A stretch of DNA of 64,000 nt from Pseudoalteromonas aliena SW19. GTDB lineage: Bacteria > Pseudomonadota > Gammaproteobacteria > Enterobacterales > Alteromonadaceae. How positions within the stretch are numbered: the first letter of the stretch is position 1; each line of letters begins with the position of its first letter. This document shows, one piece after another, positions 33,002 through 41,995 of this stretch. The notes under the pieces are model-generated. The model did no database searches, was not told the DNA's origin, and saw only the letters and a program-made list of their open reading frames with translations. A program made the position numbers and the translations under genes. The stretch is taken from the NCBI RefSeq assembly GCF_014905615.1, contig NZ_AQGU01000023.1, positions 1 through 64,000 on the forward strand, written 5' to 3'.

Positions 33002-35176
33002 ATGAAGCGCACTCCTTTTGCACTTGCTGCACTATCGCTTGCTATTTTAAGTGGTTGTAATCAAGCCCCTGAAGATATTCAAAAAAATAATACACACGTT
33101 AAAGCAATCCAGGTAGCTCAAGTTGTTGCGCCTATTGCTAAAAAAGTACCACATGAAATGACAATTCATGGTGATACACGGATAGATGATTATTACTGGC
33201 TGCGAGATGACGAACGTAAAGCGCCAGATGTCATTAACTATTTAGAGGCTGAGAATACGTATACAGAGGCGATGCTTGGACATACCAAGACGTTACAAAC
33301 GACATTATTTGAAGAGCTAAAAGGTCGAATCCAAAAAGATGACGACTCGGTACCAGTTAAAAACGGTGATTATTTTTACTCATCGCAAACCCGTGGTGAT
33401 AACGAGTATGCGACTTACTTGCGTAGTAGTGATTTTGCTGGCACTGATCAACAGGTGATTTTAGATGTAAACAAATTGGCTAAAGATCACGACTATTATG
33501 CTGTGAGTGGGCTAGATGTAAGTCCTAATGGCAATTTAATGGCGTATGGAGAAGACACTGTTAGTCGCCGTGTTTATAGTGTAAAAATAAAAGATTTAAC
33601 AACCGGTAAATTACTTGAAGACACACTTGAGGGCACCAATGGTGGCGTTGTGTGGGCAAACGATAATAAAACGATTTACTATATTAAAAAAGACTTACAA
33701 ACTTTGCTAGGCTACCAAGTCTATCGTCATACGTTAGGCACACCGCAAGCGGATGACGAGCTAATCTACGAAGAGACAGATACCAGTTACTACATGGGTA
33801 TTAGCAAAAGTAAAGATGGCTCAGAGATTTATATTTGGCACAGCAGTACTGACGCATCTGGTGTATCGGTATTGAGTGCGAATGATACAAAAGCAATGCC
33901 TAAGCATTTAATTGAGCGCGAAGCGGGCCTTGAATATGAAATATCGAAATTAGGAAACGCTTATTATATTGTCACTAATTTAAATGCCGTTAACTTTCAG
34001 TTGATGAAAGTCGATATTAATAAAGCAGGCGACAAAGCTAACTGGCAAAGTGTGATCCCAGCGCGCGATGATATCAAACTCGAAGGCATTGATTTATTTA
34101 ATGACTACTTAGTTTACCAAGAGCGTGAAATGGGTCAGTCAAAATTGATTGCGCGTAATTTAAAAACAGGCAAAGAGCTCCCATTAAGCTTTAATGACAG
34201 TGCTTATACTATTGGCGCTTATGGTAATAACGATTTAGATAGCGATACGTTACGTGTTTACTACACAAGCATGACGACGCCGGCTTCATCGTACGATGTG
34301 AACTTAGCTACAGGCGATAAAACATTACTTAAACAACAAGCTGTATTGGGTGACTTTAATGCTGATAACTATGCCTCAGAGCGTATTTTTGTAACAGCAC
34401 GCGATGGCATTAAAGTACCAGTAAGTTTAGTTTATCGTAAAGACGCGTTTAAAAAAGATGGCACAAATCCACTGTTGCAATATGGTTATGGTTCATATGG
34501 CGCAACAATGGATCCAACGTTTTCTAGTTCACGCTTGAGCTTATTAGACCGTGGCTTTTTATTTGCTATTGCTCATGTTCGCGGCTCACAAATGTTAGGC
34601 CGTCCTTGGTATGAAGATGGTAAGTTACTAACTAAAAAGAATACGTTTAACGACTTTGTTGACATAACTAAAGCATTAGTTTCTCAAAAGTATGGCGCAA
34701 AAGATGAAATATTTGCGTTAGGTGGTAGTGCTGGTGGCTTATTAATGGGCGCAGTAGCAAACCAAGCACCTGAGCTTTATAAGGGCATGGTTGCGGCTGT
34801 GCCGTTTGTAGATGTAGTAACAACTATGCTTGATGCGAGCATTCCGCTTACTACCAATGAATATGGTGAATGGGGTAATCCGAACGAAAAAGCATATTAT
34901 GATTACATGCTGTCTTACTCGCCATATGACCAAGTATCGAAACAAGCGTATCCTAATATGCTGGTAACGACAGGCTTGCACGATTCACAAGTGCAATACT
35001 TTGAGCCTGCAAAATGGGTTGCTAAGCTGCGTGACTATAAAACGGATGATAATAAGTTACTGTTTAAAATAGATATGGAAGCAGGGCACGGTGGTGCATC
35101 GGGTCGCTTCAAACGCTTAGAAGATACCGCGCTAAATTATGCATTTATGCTTGATTTAGCGGGTATTAAAAAGTAG
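33002..35176 (+). CDS. S9A oligopeptidase B-like peptidase, lipoprotein
   Basis: The 724-residue prolyl-oligopeptidase family enzyme matches oligopeptidase B: beta-propeller (about 80-430) and a C-terminal alpha/beta-hydrolase domain with Ser576 in GGSAGG, Asp in a TGLHDSQVQYFEP segment and His in AGHGGASGRF. The N-terminal signal (LSLAILSGC, Cys19) marks it as a lipoprotein, whereas E. coli PtrB is cytosolic. It should cleave short peptides after basic residues in the periplasm or at the cell surface. The preceding secreted subtilase would supply such peptides. Confidence 0.92.
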   Translation: MKRTPFALAALSLAILSGCNQAPEDIQKNNTHVKAIQVAQVVAPIAKKVPHEMTIHGDTRIDDYYWLRDDERKAPDVINYLEAENTYTEAMLGHTKTLQTTLFEELKGRIQKDDDSVPVKNGDYFYSSQTRGDNEYATYLRSSDFAGTDQQVILDVNKLAKDHDYYAVSGLDVSPNGNLMAYGEDTVSRRVYSVKIKDLTTGKLLEDTLEGTNGGVVWANDNKTIYYIKKDLQTLLGYQVYRHTLGTPQADDELIYEETDTSYYMGISKSKDGSEIYIWHSSTDASGVSVLSANDTKAMPKHLIEREAGLEYEISKLGNAYYIVTNLNAVNFQLMKVDINKAGDKANWQSVIPARDDIKLEGIDLFNDYLVYQEREMGQSKLIARNLKTGKELPLSFNDSAYTIGAYGNNDLDSDTLRVYYTSMTTPASSYDVNLATGDKTLLKQQAVLGDFNADNYASERIFVTARDGIKVPVSLVYRKDAFKKDGTNPLLQYGYGSYGATMDPTFSSSRLSLLDRGFLFAIAHVRGSQMLGRPWYEDGKLLTKKNTFNDFVDITKALVSQKYGAKDEIFALGGSAGGLLMGAVANQAPELYKGMVAAVPFVDVVTTMLDASIPLTTNEYGEWGNPNEKAYYDYMLSYSPYDQVSKQAYPNMLVTTGLHDSQVQYFEPAKWVAKLRDYKTDDNKLLFKIDMEAGHGGASGRFKRLEDTALNYAFMLDLAGIKK

Positions 35177-35209
35177 TTAATCTTTATATTTAAATAGATT
35201 TAACTTAAT

Positions 35210-35239
35210 AAGGTGCTTTTTAAGGAAGCACCTTTTTTT
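35210..35239 (+). terminator. Terminator of the oligopeptidase gene
   Basis: AAGGTGCTT (35210-35218) and AAGCACCTT (35226-35234) form a hairpin followed by seven T residues. It overlaps the last codons of the convergent histidine kinase gene. Confidence 0.87.
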
Positions 35240-36707
35240 GTGGCAGGTTAAAGCTAAACATAGTGCCTTTACCTATTTCACTTTGTACGTTAATTTCGCT
35301 ATCCATTAATTTTAATAATCCTCTACAAATAGCCAATCCTAAACCACCTTGCTGACGCCCCTCTTTATTTGAGTTACTTGCCTGATAGTGCGGGTCAAAA
35401 ATAGCATTCAGCTCATCTTCTTTTATGCCTACGCCTGTGTCTGATACATGCACAAATAGCTGATTATCGTCACTGCGTTTTACATGTACTGCAATGCTGC
35501 CGCCACGAGGTGTATGCCTAATAGCGTTATCGATTAAATTACTTAATACACGCTCTAGTTTTGCTATGTCTGCTATAACCGGGAAATCACAAATTGCGGG
35601 CTCTACCGATAAACTAATACCTTTTTTATCAACGGCTAAACTAAATTTTGCAATACAATCATAAATGAGTTCGCCTAAATTAAAGGTTTCTTTGTTGATA
35701 TTTATTTCACCATTTTCTAAGTGAGAAAGTTCAAATATTTGCTCTATTAATAGCTTTAATTGTCCACAATTATTAAGCGAGACGTGTAAGTACTCTTGTT
35801 GCTCCTTTTGGCTTAATTGGTCGCCTGATTGGTTTAATACTTCTAAAAATCCTTGCAGTGATGCAAGTGGTGTACGTAAGTCGTGTGATAAATGAGTTAA
35901 TAGCTCTTTGCGTTGTTTATCGCCCTGTTCTAGTGCTTTAAACTGCTCATTAATACGGGTAAGCATGGCTTGGATACTGCGACCTAAGCTGTGTACTTCA
36001 TTACTTTTCTGCGTTGAGAAGTGACTGAGCTTTGTATCGGTAAGGCTGTAGTTAGCTGCTTCAATATTACTCACATCACGGGCTAAGCGCTGAATTGGAT
36101 TGGTAAAAAAGCGCAATAAGATTAGCATAGCAATGAGTAAAAATATTAATGCAGATCCAAGCCATAATGCGGCGAGCCATAGTTTGTCATTGTTTTTTAT
36201 AGTGCTTAAGGAGGTATCGTAAGCTTCGCCACCAATAATTACATATAAGTAACCTTGTAATTTATCGTTATTAAAAACAGGCGCGGCGGAAAATATTTTT
36301 TGTTGTTCTTTATTACGTGGATTATCACCATATATTGGCGCTGCTTTAGGGTCTTGGATTAATTTTTTTAGTGGAGCCAAATTTATATGAGTACGCTTAA
36401 CTTTGCCAGGCTTTGCCGAGTAAGTAAGAATCTTTCCGGTCTCGTCTACAAAATAAAATTCAAACGCAGGGCCTAATAACATTAAAGTATGAAAGAGGTT
36501 TTCTAGCGCCTTATAATCGTACACGCCTTCTTTTATTAGTGGATTATCTTGCACTAAATGTTCAGCTAACGCTAAATGCAGGTTTTGTTCAGCGTGATGT
36601 TTAGAGGTAAGTTCTAACTGTTTGCTCCAGCTGTAAACGAGTGCGCAAATAAAGCAAAAAATCACCACTAACGAGACCGCTAATTTTTGATACAAAGATA
36701 GTTTCAT
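35220..36707 (-). CDS. Two-component sensor histidine kinase (HAMP)
   Basis: The 495-residue membrane kinase has two membrane helices (about 9-29 and 178-200) bracketing a periplasmic sensor domain, then a HAMP linker (about 200-250), HisKA with His275 in LLTHLSHDLRTPL, and HATPase_c with the N-box LSNLIDNAIRHT and G-boxes DTGVGI and GGLGLAICRGLL. The cognate response regulator gene ends 10 bp upstream. The signal is unknown. The adjacent spondin-domain genes, read in the same direction, are plausible targets or partners. Confidence 0.93.
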   Translation of the reverse strand: MKLSLYQKLAVSLVVIFCFICALVYSWSKQLELTSKHHAEQNLHLALAEHLVQDNPLIKEGVYDYKALENLFHTLMLLGPAFEFYFVDETGKILTYSAKPGKVKRTHINLAPLKKLIQDPKAAPIYGDNPRNKEQQKIFSAAPVFNNDKLQGYLYVIIGGEAYDTSLSTIKNNDKLWLAALWLGSALIFLLIAMLILLRFFTNPIQRLARDVSNIEAANYSLTDTKLSHFSTQKSNEVHSLGRSIQAMLTRINEQFKALEQGDKQRKELLTHLSHDLRTPLASLQGFLEVLNQSGDQLSQKEQQEYLHVSLNNCGQLKLLIEQIFELSHLENGEININKETFNLGELIYDCIAKFSLAVDKKGISLSVEPAICDFPVIADIAKLERVLSNLIDNAIRHTPRGGSIAVHVKRSDDNQLFVHVSDTGVGIKEDELNAIFDPHYQASNSNKEGRQQGGLGLAICRGLLKLMDSEINVQSEIGKGTMFSFNLPQKKVLP

Positions 36708-36717
36708 AATAAAGATC

Positions 36718-37443
36718 TTAATTAAGTTGGCTTGGGTTTAGCTTGTAACCAACACCCCAAACAGTTTCTATAATCGGCGCTTGTTGATGCGCTTCTAATT
36801 TGGCGCGTAAGCGGTTTATGTGGGAATTTACAGTGTGCTCGTAACCACTGTGCTGATAACCCCATACTTTATCGAGTAATTGCTGACGACTAAAAACATG
36901 ATTTGGGTGGTGCGCAAAATAAACCAGTAAATCAAATTCCGTGGCGGTGAGATTAAGTGCTTGTTCGGCTAAATACACTTGGTGTGAGCTAAATTCAATA
37001 TGCAGAGAACCTACAGTTAGTGTTTGCTCACTATCGACAGGGAAGTTATCATTATTTTGACTAGCGAGTAGTTGCGCTCTGTGGCGTAGCTGAGTTTTAA
37101 CTCTGGCTTGTAATTCACGGGCAAAAAAGGGTTTGCAAATATAGTCGTCGGCGCCCATTTCAAGGCCAATAACTCTATCCATATCACTGCTAAGCGCGGT
37201 AAGTAAAATTACGGAGGTAGTTGGGTAATGTTCTTTTATTTTTCGGCACAAGCTTAAGCCATCCATTTGCGGTAAGTTTATGTCGAGTAAAATAAGTCCG
37301 TAGGGATGCTTGGCTATTTTTTTTAAAGCAAGCTCTGCACTAACAACATGATCAACATGTAGGTTCAATGACGTTAGCTGGGTGGTAATTAGTTTTCCTA
37401 TTTCTCTATCGTCTTCCACAATAAGTAGTTTTTCATGGCGCAT
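36718..37443 (-). CDS. OmpR-family response regulator
   Basis: The start at 37443 (MRHEKLLIVEDDREIG) has a GAGGA ribosome-binding site; a frame from 37470 adds nine residues. The 241-residue protein has a receiver domain with Asp54 in LILLDINLPQMDG, the conserved Lys in CKPF, and a C-terminal winged helix (TATEFDLLVYFAHHPNHVFSR, HTVNSHINRLRAKLE). It is the partner of the adjacent kinase, which starts 10 bp downstream. Target genes are unknown, with the upstream spondin genes the first candidates. Confidence 0.94.
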   Translation of the reverse strand: MRHEKLLIVEDDREIGKLITTQLTSLNLHVDHVVSAELALKKIAKHPYGLILLDINLPQMDGLSLCRKIKEHYPTTSVILLTALSSDMDRVIGLEMGADDYICKPFFARELQARVKTQLRHRAQLLASQNNDNFPVDSEQTLTVGSLHIEFSSHQVYLAEQALNLTATEFDLLVYFAHHPNHVFSRQQLLDKVWGYQHSGYEHTVNSHINRLRAKLEAHQQAPIIETVWGVGYKLNPSQLN

Positions 37444-37533
37444 AGTTAATCCTCGTAAAAAGGGGGGCATCCATGCTCCCTTACTTCCCCATTACAAGCT
37501 GGTAAATTAACGCTTAAATGCCGTTAATATGGA

Positions 37534-38259
37534 TTACTGAGTTCGGGTAATGACAACTTTTGCCAATGGATTATCAAACTTGTGTTCAGGGCTTAGTACT
37601 GAACTTGATAGACCGTCTTCATTGGTAACTACACCAGGGTGCCTTGCTACAAAATCAACATCATTGCGCGCTTCGTTAAAGCCTTCGCCATTATCTACAG
37701 GACCCGGTAATGTACCAGCTGCTTCTGTATTTGCTTCTGTACCTGCATCATAAGCAACCGTGGTGCGCATAATTGAATCACCAACAGCTAATGCAGATAC
37801 ATCTATAGCACTAAGACCGGTAAACCCATCATTTGTATTCACCATCATTGTGGCAAGCGATAATTTGAGTACTTCTACTGTGTCGGTAGTGATTGTGACT
37901 GTCGTGTTTGCGCCAGGCCCAACAGGGCCTTCGCTTGATGCATTGGCAATACCTTTTTCAAATGCTAGAAGTTGGCTGTTATCACCACCTTCAGCCATTG
38001 TTTCTAGTGCAACTGATGCAGGACTACCAATTTGCCATAGTGTACCGTCATGATGTGCAACTACAGCAATGGGCGAGAAAGGCTGACCAGCAGTTAAGTT
38101 ACTTACGGTAACACTAAATGTATAGCTAACAGGAGTCGGAGTTGGCGTTGGTGTAACGACTTGTTCAGGCGTATTGTTATCGTTATCACCACACGCTGAA
38201 AGAGTCGATACAAACGCGAGTACTACGGCGCTTTTTTTGATATTTCGAAAAGATGACAT
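37534..38259 (-). CDS. Spondin_N-domain lipoprotein
   Basis: The 241-residue product has a lipoprotein signal (lipobox LSAC, Cys23), then a Thr/Pro repeat linker (about residues 37-43). The Spondin_N-like domain follows (SYTFSVTVSNLTAGQPFSPI, LATMMVNTNDGFTGL, AYDAGTEANTE, HKFDNPLAKVVITR). It is a paralogue of the gene upstream, sharing the MMxxTNDGF and AYDAGTE blocks. It is likely an outer-membrane or surface lipoprotein. Bacterial spondin-domain functions are poorly known. It begins 10 bp after the first spondin gene. Confidence 0.88.
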   Translation of the reverse strand: MSSFRNIKKSAVVLAFVSTLSACGDNDNNTPEQVVTPTPTPTPVSYTFSVTVSNLTAGQPFSPIAVVAHHDGTLWQIGSPASVALETMAEGGDNSQLLAFEKGIANASSEGPVGPGANTTVTITTDTVEVLKLSLATMMVNTNDGFTGLSAIDVSALAVGDSIMRTTVAYDAGTEANTEAAGTLPGPVDNGEGFNEARNDVDFVARHPGVVTNEDGLSSSVLSPEHKFDNPLAKVVITRTQ

Positions 38260-38269
38260 AATAGCGCTC

Positions 38270-38971
38270 CTACTTAACCGTAACGGTTAGTTTTGCTACA
38301 GGGTTTAACCATCTATGCACGGTGTTACTTAAATCACTCTTGCCAGCAGCTAGATCGTCATCTCCCAAATTACCAGGGTGAATATGAATGTTAATATTGC
38401 TATCAGTACTTGTTAAACCCGCGCCACCAGTGCCTGCATTGCCACCTGGTGCTGCCGGAATACCAGGCGTGCCAGGTGCGTCAGAGCCATCTACTACAAG
38501 TTCATTATTTTGTTCTGTGCCTGCGTCATATGCGTTTAAATAAACAGTATATGTGCCAGCTTCAGTTGGTATTTTCCAGCTATCTAGGCCAACGAAGCCA
38601 TCATTAGTTGGCAGCATCATTGCAGCTAAAGATAAATACTCATTACCATCAGCTGTAGTAAGTGTTGTCATTGCTGACGCGGTTGGGGCAAGTAGGCCTT
38701 CAGCTGGATTTGCTGCCATATCGCTTCCCGCAGCTGTTGCTTGTGCAACTAATTGAGCTATGTTTCCGCCTTCTGCCATAGTTTGCAATGCGGTAGAGGC
38801 CTCTGTTGCAACTTCAAAAAGCTTATCTTCACTATCGTGAGCGGTTATAAGTACGGGTGTAAAGTGTATACCTTGGGTTAAGTTCGTGACTTTTAAGTCT
38901 AACTCTGCGGCCATAGTCGATTGGCTAGCTGCCGCTAAAAGAGTTGCAATTGTTAATGTTGAAGCTTTCAT
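38270..38971 (-). CDS. Secreted Spondin_N-domain protein
   Basis: The 233-residue product has a cleavable signal peptide (MKASTLTIATLLAAASQSTMA) and a Spondin_N-like domain (LDLKVTNLTQGIHFTPVLI, AAMMLPTNDGFVGLDSW, AYDAGTEQNNE). It ends in RWLNPVAKLTVTVK, matching the downstream paralogue. A Gly/Ala/Pro-rich insert (about residues 170-190) is specific to this copy. It is first in a same-strand run: spondin, spondin lipoprotein, response regulator, kinase. It is probably extracellular or periplasmic, role unknown. Confidence 0.88.
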   Translation of the reverse strand: MKASTLTIATLLAAASQSTMAAELDLKVTNLTQGIHFTPVLITAHDSEDKLFEVATEASTALQTMAEGGNIAQLVAQATAAGSDMAANPAEGLLAPTASAMTTLTTADGNEYLSLAAMMLPTNDGFVGLDSWKIPTEAGTYTVYLNAYDAGTEQNNELVVDGSDAPGTPGIPAAPGGNAGTGGAGLTSTDSNINIHIHPGNLGDDDLAAGKSDLSNTVHRWLNPVAKLTVTVK

Positions 38972-39156
38972 TATTATTTCCTGTAAGTGATGATTCGAGC
39001 TAAGTATTGAATAACCGTCTCAAGAAACTCTCACAAACTTATCACTTTTTTATCACAAGACTTCACGCTGTGATTTTTAAAGGTAAATACGTTGGTTGAT
39101 TAGTAGACATTTGTTTAGTTAAGAGGCAACATACATAAAATAAAAAGGAGCGTGTT

Positions 39157-39522
39157 GTGGAAGAAAATCAAGAGGTTAAACCAGTTAATAAAGATGACCG
39201 TACATGGGCTATGCTATGTCATTTAAGTGCATTAGCAGGGTTTATTGTGCCGTTTGGCTCAATAATTGGGCCATTAATTGTTTGGTTAATTAAAAAAGAT
39301 GAAATGCCTATTGTTGACGTACATGGCAAAAAAGCACTTAACTTTCAGATAACTATGGCAATTGCCTACCTTGTTTGTTTTGTACTAATATTTGCGGTGA
39401 TAGGTTTAATATTACTACCTTTAGTGGCAATTTTTGGGTTTGTAATGGTTGTAATGGCAAGTATTAAAGCCAACGAAGGTAAAGAGTTTAACTATCCGTT
39501 TAGTTTAAATTTGATAAAATAA
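39157..39522 (+). CDS. DUF4870 family membrane protein
   Basis: The 121-residue protein starts at a GTG preceded by GGAG. It has a DDRTWAMLCHLSALAGF start, two to three membrane helices (about 25-50, 70-100) and the DVHGKKALNFQ loop between them, all typical of DUF4870 (Tic20-like). The function is unknown. It is a single gene, ended by a repeat and a terminator downstream. Confidence 0.88.
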   Translation: MEENQEVKPVNKDDRTWAMLCHLSALAGFIVPFGSIIGPLIVWLIKKDEMPIVDVHGKKALNFQITMAIAYLVCFVLIFAVIGLILLPLVAIFGFVMVVMASIKANEGKEFNYPFSLNLIK

Positions 39523-39539
39523 ACATACAGTTTATTTTT

Positions 39540-39701
39540 ATACCAATTGCATTAAATTAGTGATCTATTATAGCGATAAGAAAATAGCTCAATAACAAGG
39601 CTAAAATTATGATACATAGTTGTTCTATATAAATAATTTTTAACGTAGTTAGTGAGTTATTTAATACGCTAGAATGATCATGTTTTTAATAAAATTGGTA
39701 T
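39540..39701 (+). mobile_element. MITE-like family 3, copy 2 (162 bp)
   Basis: This starts ATACCAATTGCATTAAATTAG and ends AATTGGTAT, with conserved ends and a variable middle relative to the copy at 20713-20870 (opposite orientation). The ends are inverted repeats. It lies between the DUF4870 stop and a terminator, so it is part of the transcript's 3' end. It is non-coding. Confidence 0.75.
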
Positions 39702-39704
39702 TAT

Positions 39705-39729
39705 AAACCCAGCTATAGGCTGGGTTTTT
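39705..39729 (+). terminator. Terminator after the DUF4870 gene
   Basis: AAACCCAGC and GCTGGGTTT flank a 5-nt loop and are followed by T residues. It lies just beyond the family 3 repeat and 22 bp before the yqaA start. Confidence 0.87.
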
Positions 39730-39750
39730 ACGTTTAGCCAGAAGGGCATT

Positions 39751-40185
39751 ATGTTGTATCTCACGTTATTTATTAGCGCATTTATATCTGCCACACTGCT
39801 GCCCAGCTCTTCTGAGGTGATCATGGTGGGGATGGTTACTCAAGGTGAAGTTAATTTATGGCTTATGTGGTGCGTAGCAACATTTGGCAATGTACTCGGG
39901 AGTTGCGTTAATTATTGGTTGGGTACGCAGGTACTGCGATTTAAAGATAAAAAGTGGTTTCCGGTGTCTGAAAGTGGCCTTGAAAGCGCACAAAAGCAAT
40001 TTAATAAATACGGTGTCTATAGTTTATTATTTGCTTGGTTACCGATTGTAGGAGATCCGCTAACGGTGATCGGAGGCATATTTAAAGTACGATTTAGTCT
40101 TTTTTTATTATTAGTAACACTAGGCAAAGGCGCGCGCTATTTAGCGGTTATCGCCCTTGCCGTTGGATTCGAAAAACTCATTTAG
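39751..40185 (+). CDS. yqaA: YqaA family (DedA-like) membrane protein
   Basis: The 144-residue protein has about four hydrophobic segments. The first carries LPSSSEVIMVGMV and the middle shows the family-like FGNVLGSCVNYWLG and FAWLPIVGDPLTVIGG. Length and motifs match E. coli YqaA, a relative of the DedA/VTT group of membrane proteins involved in lipid transport or membrane homeostasis. It converges on folX with a 9-bp gap. Confidence 0.9.
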   Translation: MLYLTLFISAFISATLLPSSSEVIMVGMVTQGEVNLWLMWCVATFGNVLGSCVNYWLGTQVLRFKDKKWFPVSESGLESAQKQFNKYGVYSLLFAWLPIVGDPLTVIGGIFKVRFSLFLLLVTLGKGARYLAVIALAVGFEKLI

Positions 40186-40194
40186 ATACAAAAG

Positions 40195-40551
40195 TTACTT
40201 CGCCCAATCAAGCGTAAGCGATACTGAATCAGCAAAACGCAATGCATGTGGTTTATCAACACGGGCTTTTGCGTAATGAACACTTGGGTGGGTATGGCAA
40301 ACAGCAAGAATTTCGGCAACTAATTTTTCCAGCAATAAAAAGTGTCCTTGCTCTACTAAACTAATTACTTCTTTTGTGATCACTTTATAATTAAGTGCTT
40401 GCTCTACTTCGTCGTTTTTACAGGCATCATCTGCAGGGTAGTGGATCTCTAAGTTTATCACTACGTCTTGCTTTTTTTCACGTTCTTCTTGATTAAAGCC
40501 GATAAAAGTACGTAGGCGTAAATTAGTAACGTTAATAATTGCATTAGCCAT
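40195..40551 (-). CDS. folX: Dihydroneopterin triphosphate 2'-epimerase
   Basis: The 118-residue protein belongs to the FolB/FolX tunnel-fold family (INVTNLRLRTFIGFNQEEREK, LLLEKLVAEIL). It epimerises dihydroneopterin triphosphate to the monapterin form. The gene is 3 bp behind folE, and folM is next. FolX rather than FolB is supported by the NLRLRTFIG start and the linkage to folM. It is cytoplasmic. Confidence 0.92.
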   Translation of the reverse strand: MANAIINVTNLRLRTFIGFNQEEREKKQDVVINLEIHYPADDACKNDEVEQALNYKVITKEVISLVEQGHFLLLEKLVAEILAVCHTHPSVHYAKARVDKPHALRFADSVSLTLDWAK

Positions 40552-40554
40552 AGG

Positions 40555-41109
40555 TTAACCCTTTATAAGCTGCAAAAATTCGTTACGCGTTTTAGGATCA
40601 CTTCTAAAGTTACCTAGCATTACTGACGTTCGCATACTTGAATTTTGTTTTTCTACACCACGCATCATCATACACATGTGCTTTGCTTCAACAATAACAC
40701 CGACACCTTTAGCGCCAGTAACTTCTTCAACTGCTTTAGCGATTTGATGCGTTAGTTGTTCTTGAATTTGAAAACGGCGTGAAAACATATCAACAATACG
40801 GGCAAATTTAGATAAACCTAACACTTTACCGTTTGGGATGTAAGCAATATGGCAGCGGCCAATAAAAGGCAGCAAATGATGCTCACACATAGAGTACAGC
40901 TCTATATCTTGCACTAAAACCATATCGTCAGCATCAGACGTAAACACCGCTTTATTGGTTATCTCATCAAGCGTTTGGCGATATCCTTGGGTTAAATACT
41001 CCATTGCTTTTGCTGCGCGCTTTGGCGTATCAAGTAAACCTTCGCGGTTAGCGTTTTCGCCTACTGCGGTGATTATTTTTTGGTAACTTTCTTTTAATTC
41101 ATTATGCAT
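40555..41109 (-). CDS. folE: GTP cyclohydrolase I
   Basis: The 184-residue enzyme converts GTP to 7,8-dihydroneopterin triphosphate, the first step of pterin synthesis. Motifs include the zinc-binding [19 protein letters not shown], the catalytic region [20 protein letters not shown] and the Cys of [14 protein letters not shown]. The length fits the compact bacterial type. It sits between folM and folX, supplying substrate for FolX. Confidence 0.95.
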   Translation of the reverse strand: MHNELKESYQKIITAVGENANREGLLDTPKRAAKAMEYLTQGYRQTLDEITNKAVFTSDADDMVLVQDIELYSMCEHHLLPFIGRCHIAYIPNGKVLGLSKFARIVDMFSRRFQIQEQLTHQIAKAVEEVTGAKGVGVIVEAKHMCMMMRGVEKQNSSMRTSVMLGNFRSDPKTRNEFLQLIKG

Positions 41110-41134
41110 AAATATCTCATTTTATTTAGCTTAT

Positions 41135-41854
41135 TTACTTTAAGTGACGACCACCATCAATAGGCAAAGAGCGCCCGGTGATGTAATGGCTTTGCAGCAG
41201 TAAATCAATGCTATTGATAATTTCTTGGCATCCTGGTTCAATGCCCATTAATGATTTTTTTAGGGTTTTTACACGGTATTGCTCATCGTCATGCTCATTA
41301 AAAATAATGAGTGAGGGAGCCACCGAGTTTACTTTTATATTTGGCGCATATTTAGCGCTGAACGATTTAGTTAGGTTTTCAAGGGCTGCTTTACTTGCCG
41401 CGTAAGCTAAATGCTTAGGGCTGCCTGTTTCAACTACGTAGTCAGTAAGGTGAATGATATCGGCCGGAGTCCCCGTTACCTTTTGGTGCGCTAAAAGAAG
41501 CTCTGCGCACATCATATTGATTAAATACGGTGTTTTAGCGTGTATACGCATCATGTTGTCAAACAGTGCGGCGTAGTCAGGATTATTCGCCTCACAATCC
41601 CAGCTTGATGCATTATGCACAATTGCGCGTAATGACCGCGTGCATGTATTAAGCGTCTCTATAAATGTATTAATTCCTGCATCGGTACTAAAGTCAGCAT
41701 AAATACACACCACACCTTGCTGCTCGAGTTTATCAACCGCATCATGGCGAGTACGGTATGTAATTATAACGTCTTGTCCTTGGGCTATATAATGTTGAGC
41801 TAGCGCTAAACCAATACGTTGGCCTGCGCCGGTAATTAAAATGGGCGATGTCAT
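41135..41854 (-). CDS. folM: Dihydromonapterin reductase (SDR family)
   Basis: This is a 239-residue short-chain dehydrogenase: the N-terminal NADPH-binding motif ITGAGQRIGLALA, HNASSWD in place of the usual NNAG, and the catalytic YAASKAAL (Tyr-x3-Lys). It closely resembles FolM, which reduces dihydromonapterin to tetrahydromonapterin, as supported by folE and folX next to it. A dihydrofolate reductase-like side activity is known for the family. folE starts 25 bp downstream. Confidence 0.92.
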   Translation of the reverse strand: MTSPILITGAGQRIGLALAQHYIAQGQDVIITYRTRHDAVDKLEQQGVVCIYADFSTDAGINTFIETLNTCTRSLRAIVHNASSWDCEANNPDYAALFDNMMRIHAKTPYLINMMCAELLLAHQKVTGTPADIIHLTDYVVETGSPKHLAYAASKAALENLTKSFSAKYAPNIKVNSVAPSLIIFNEHDDEQYRVKTLKKSLMGIEPGCQEIINSIDLLLQSHYITGRSLPIDGGRHLK

Positions 41855-41944
41855 ATAATGCAGTGTTCTCTTTGGCGGGTAATTAATAAATATTAGCGTG
41901 TTAATTTAATAAAATATACGCAGTCTCTTGATCTGTCGATCAAA

Positions 41945-41978
41945 AAAGCAATTAATCGCACCGAGCGCTAATTGCTTT
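41945..41978 (-). terminator. Terminator of nadE
   Basis: AAAGCAATTA (41945-41954) and TAATTGCTTT (41969-41978) form a 10-bp stem. A-run on the plus strand at its left end gives T residues on the minus strand. It lies just after the nadE stop. Confidence 0.82.
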
Positions 41979-41995
41979 ATTTTATTAGTTGGACA

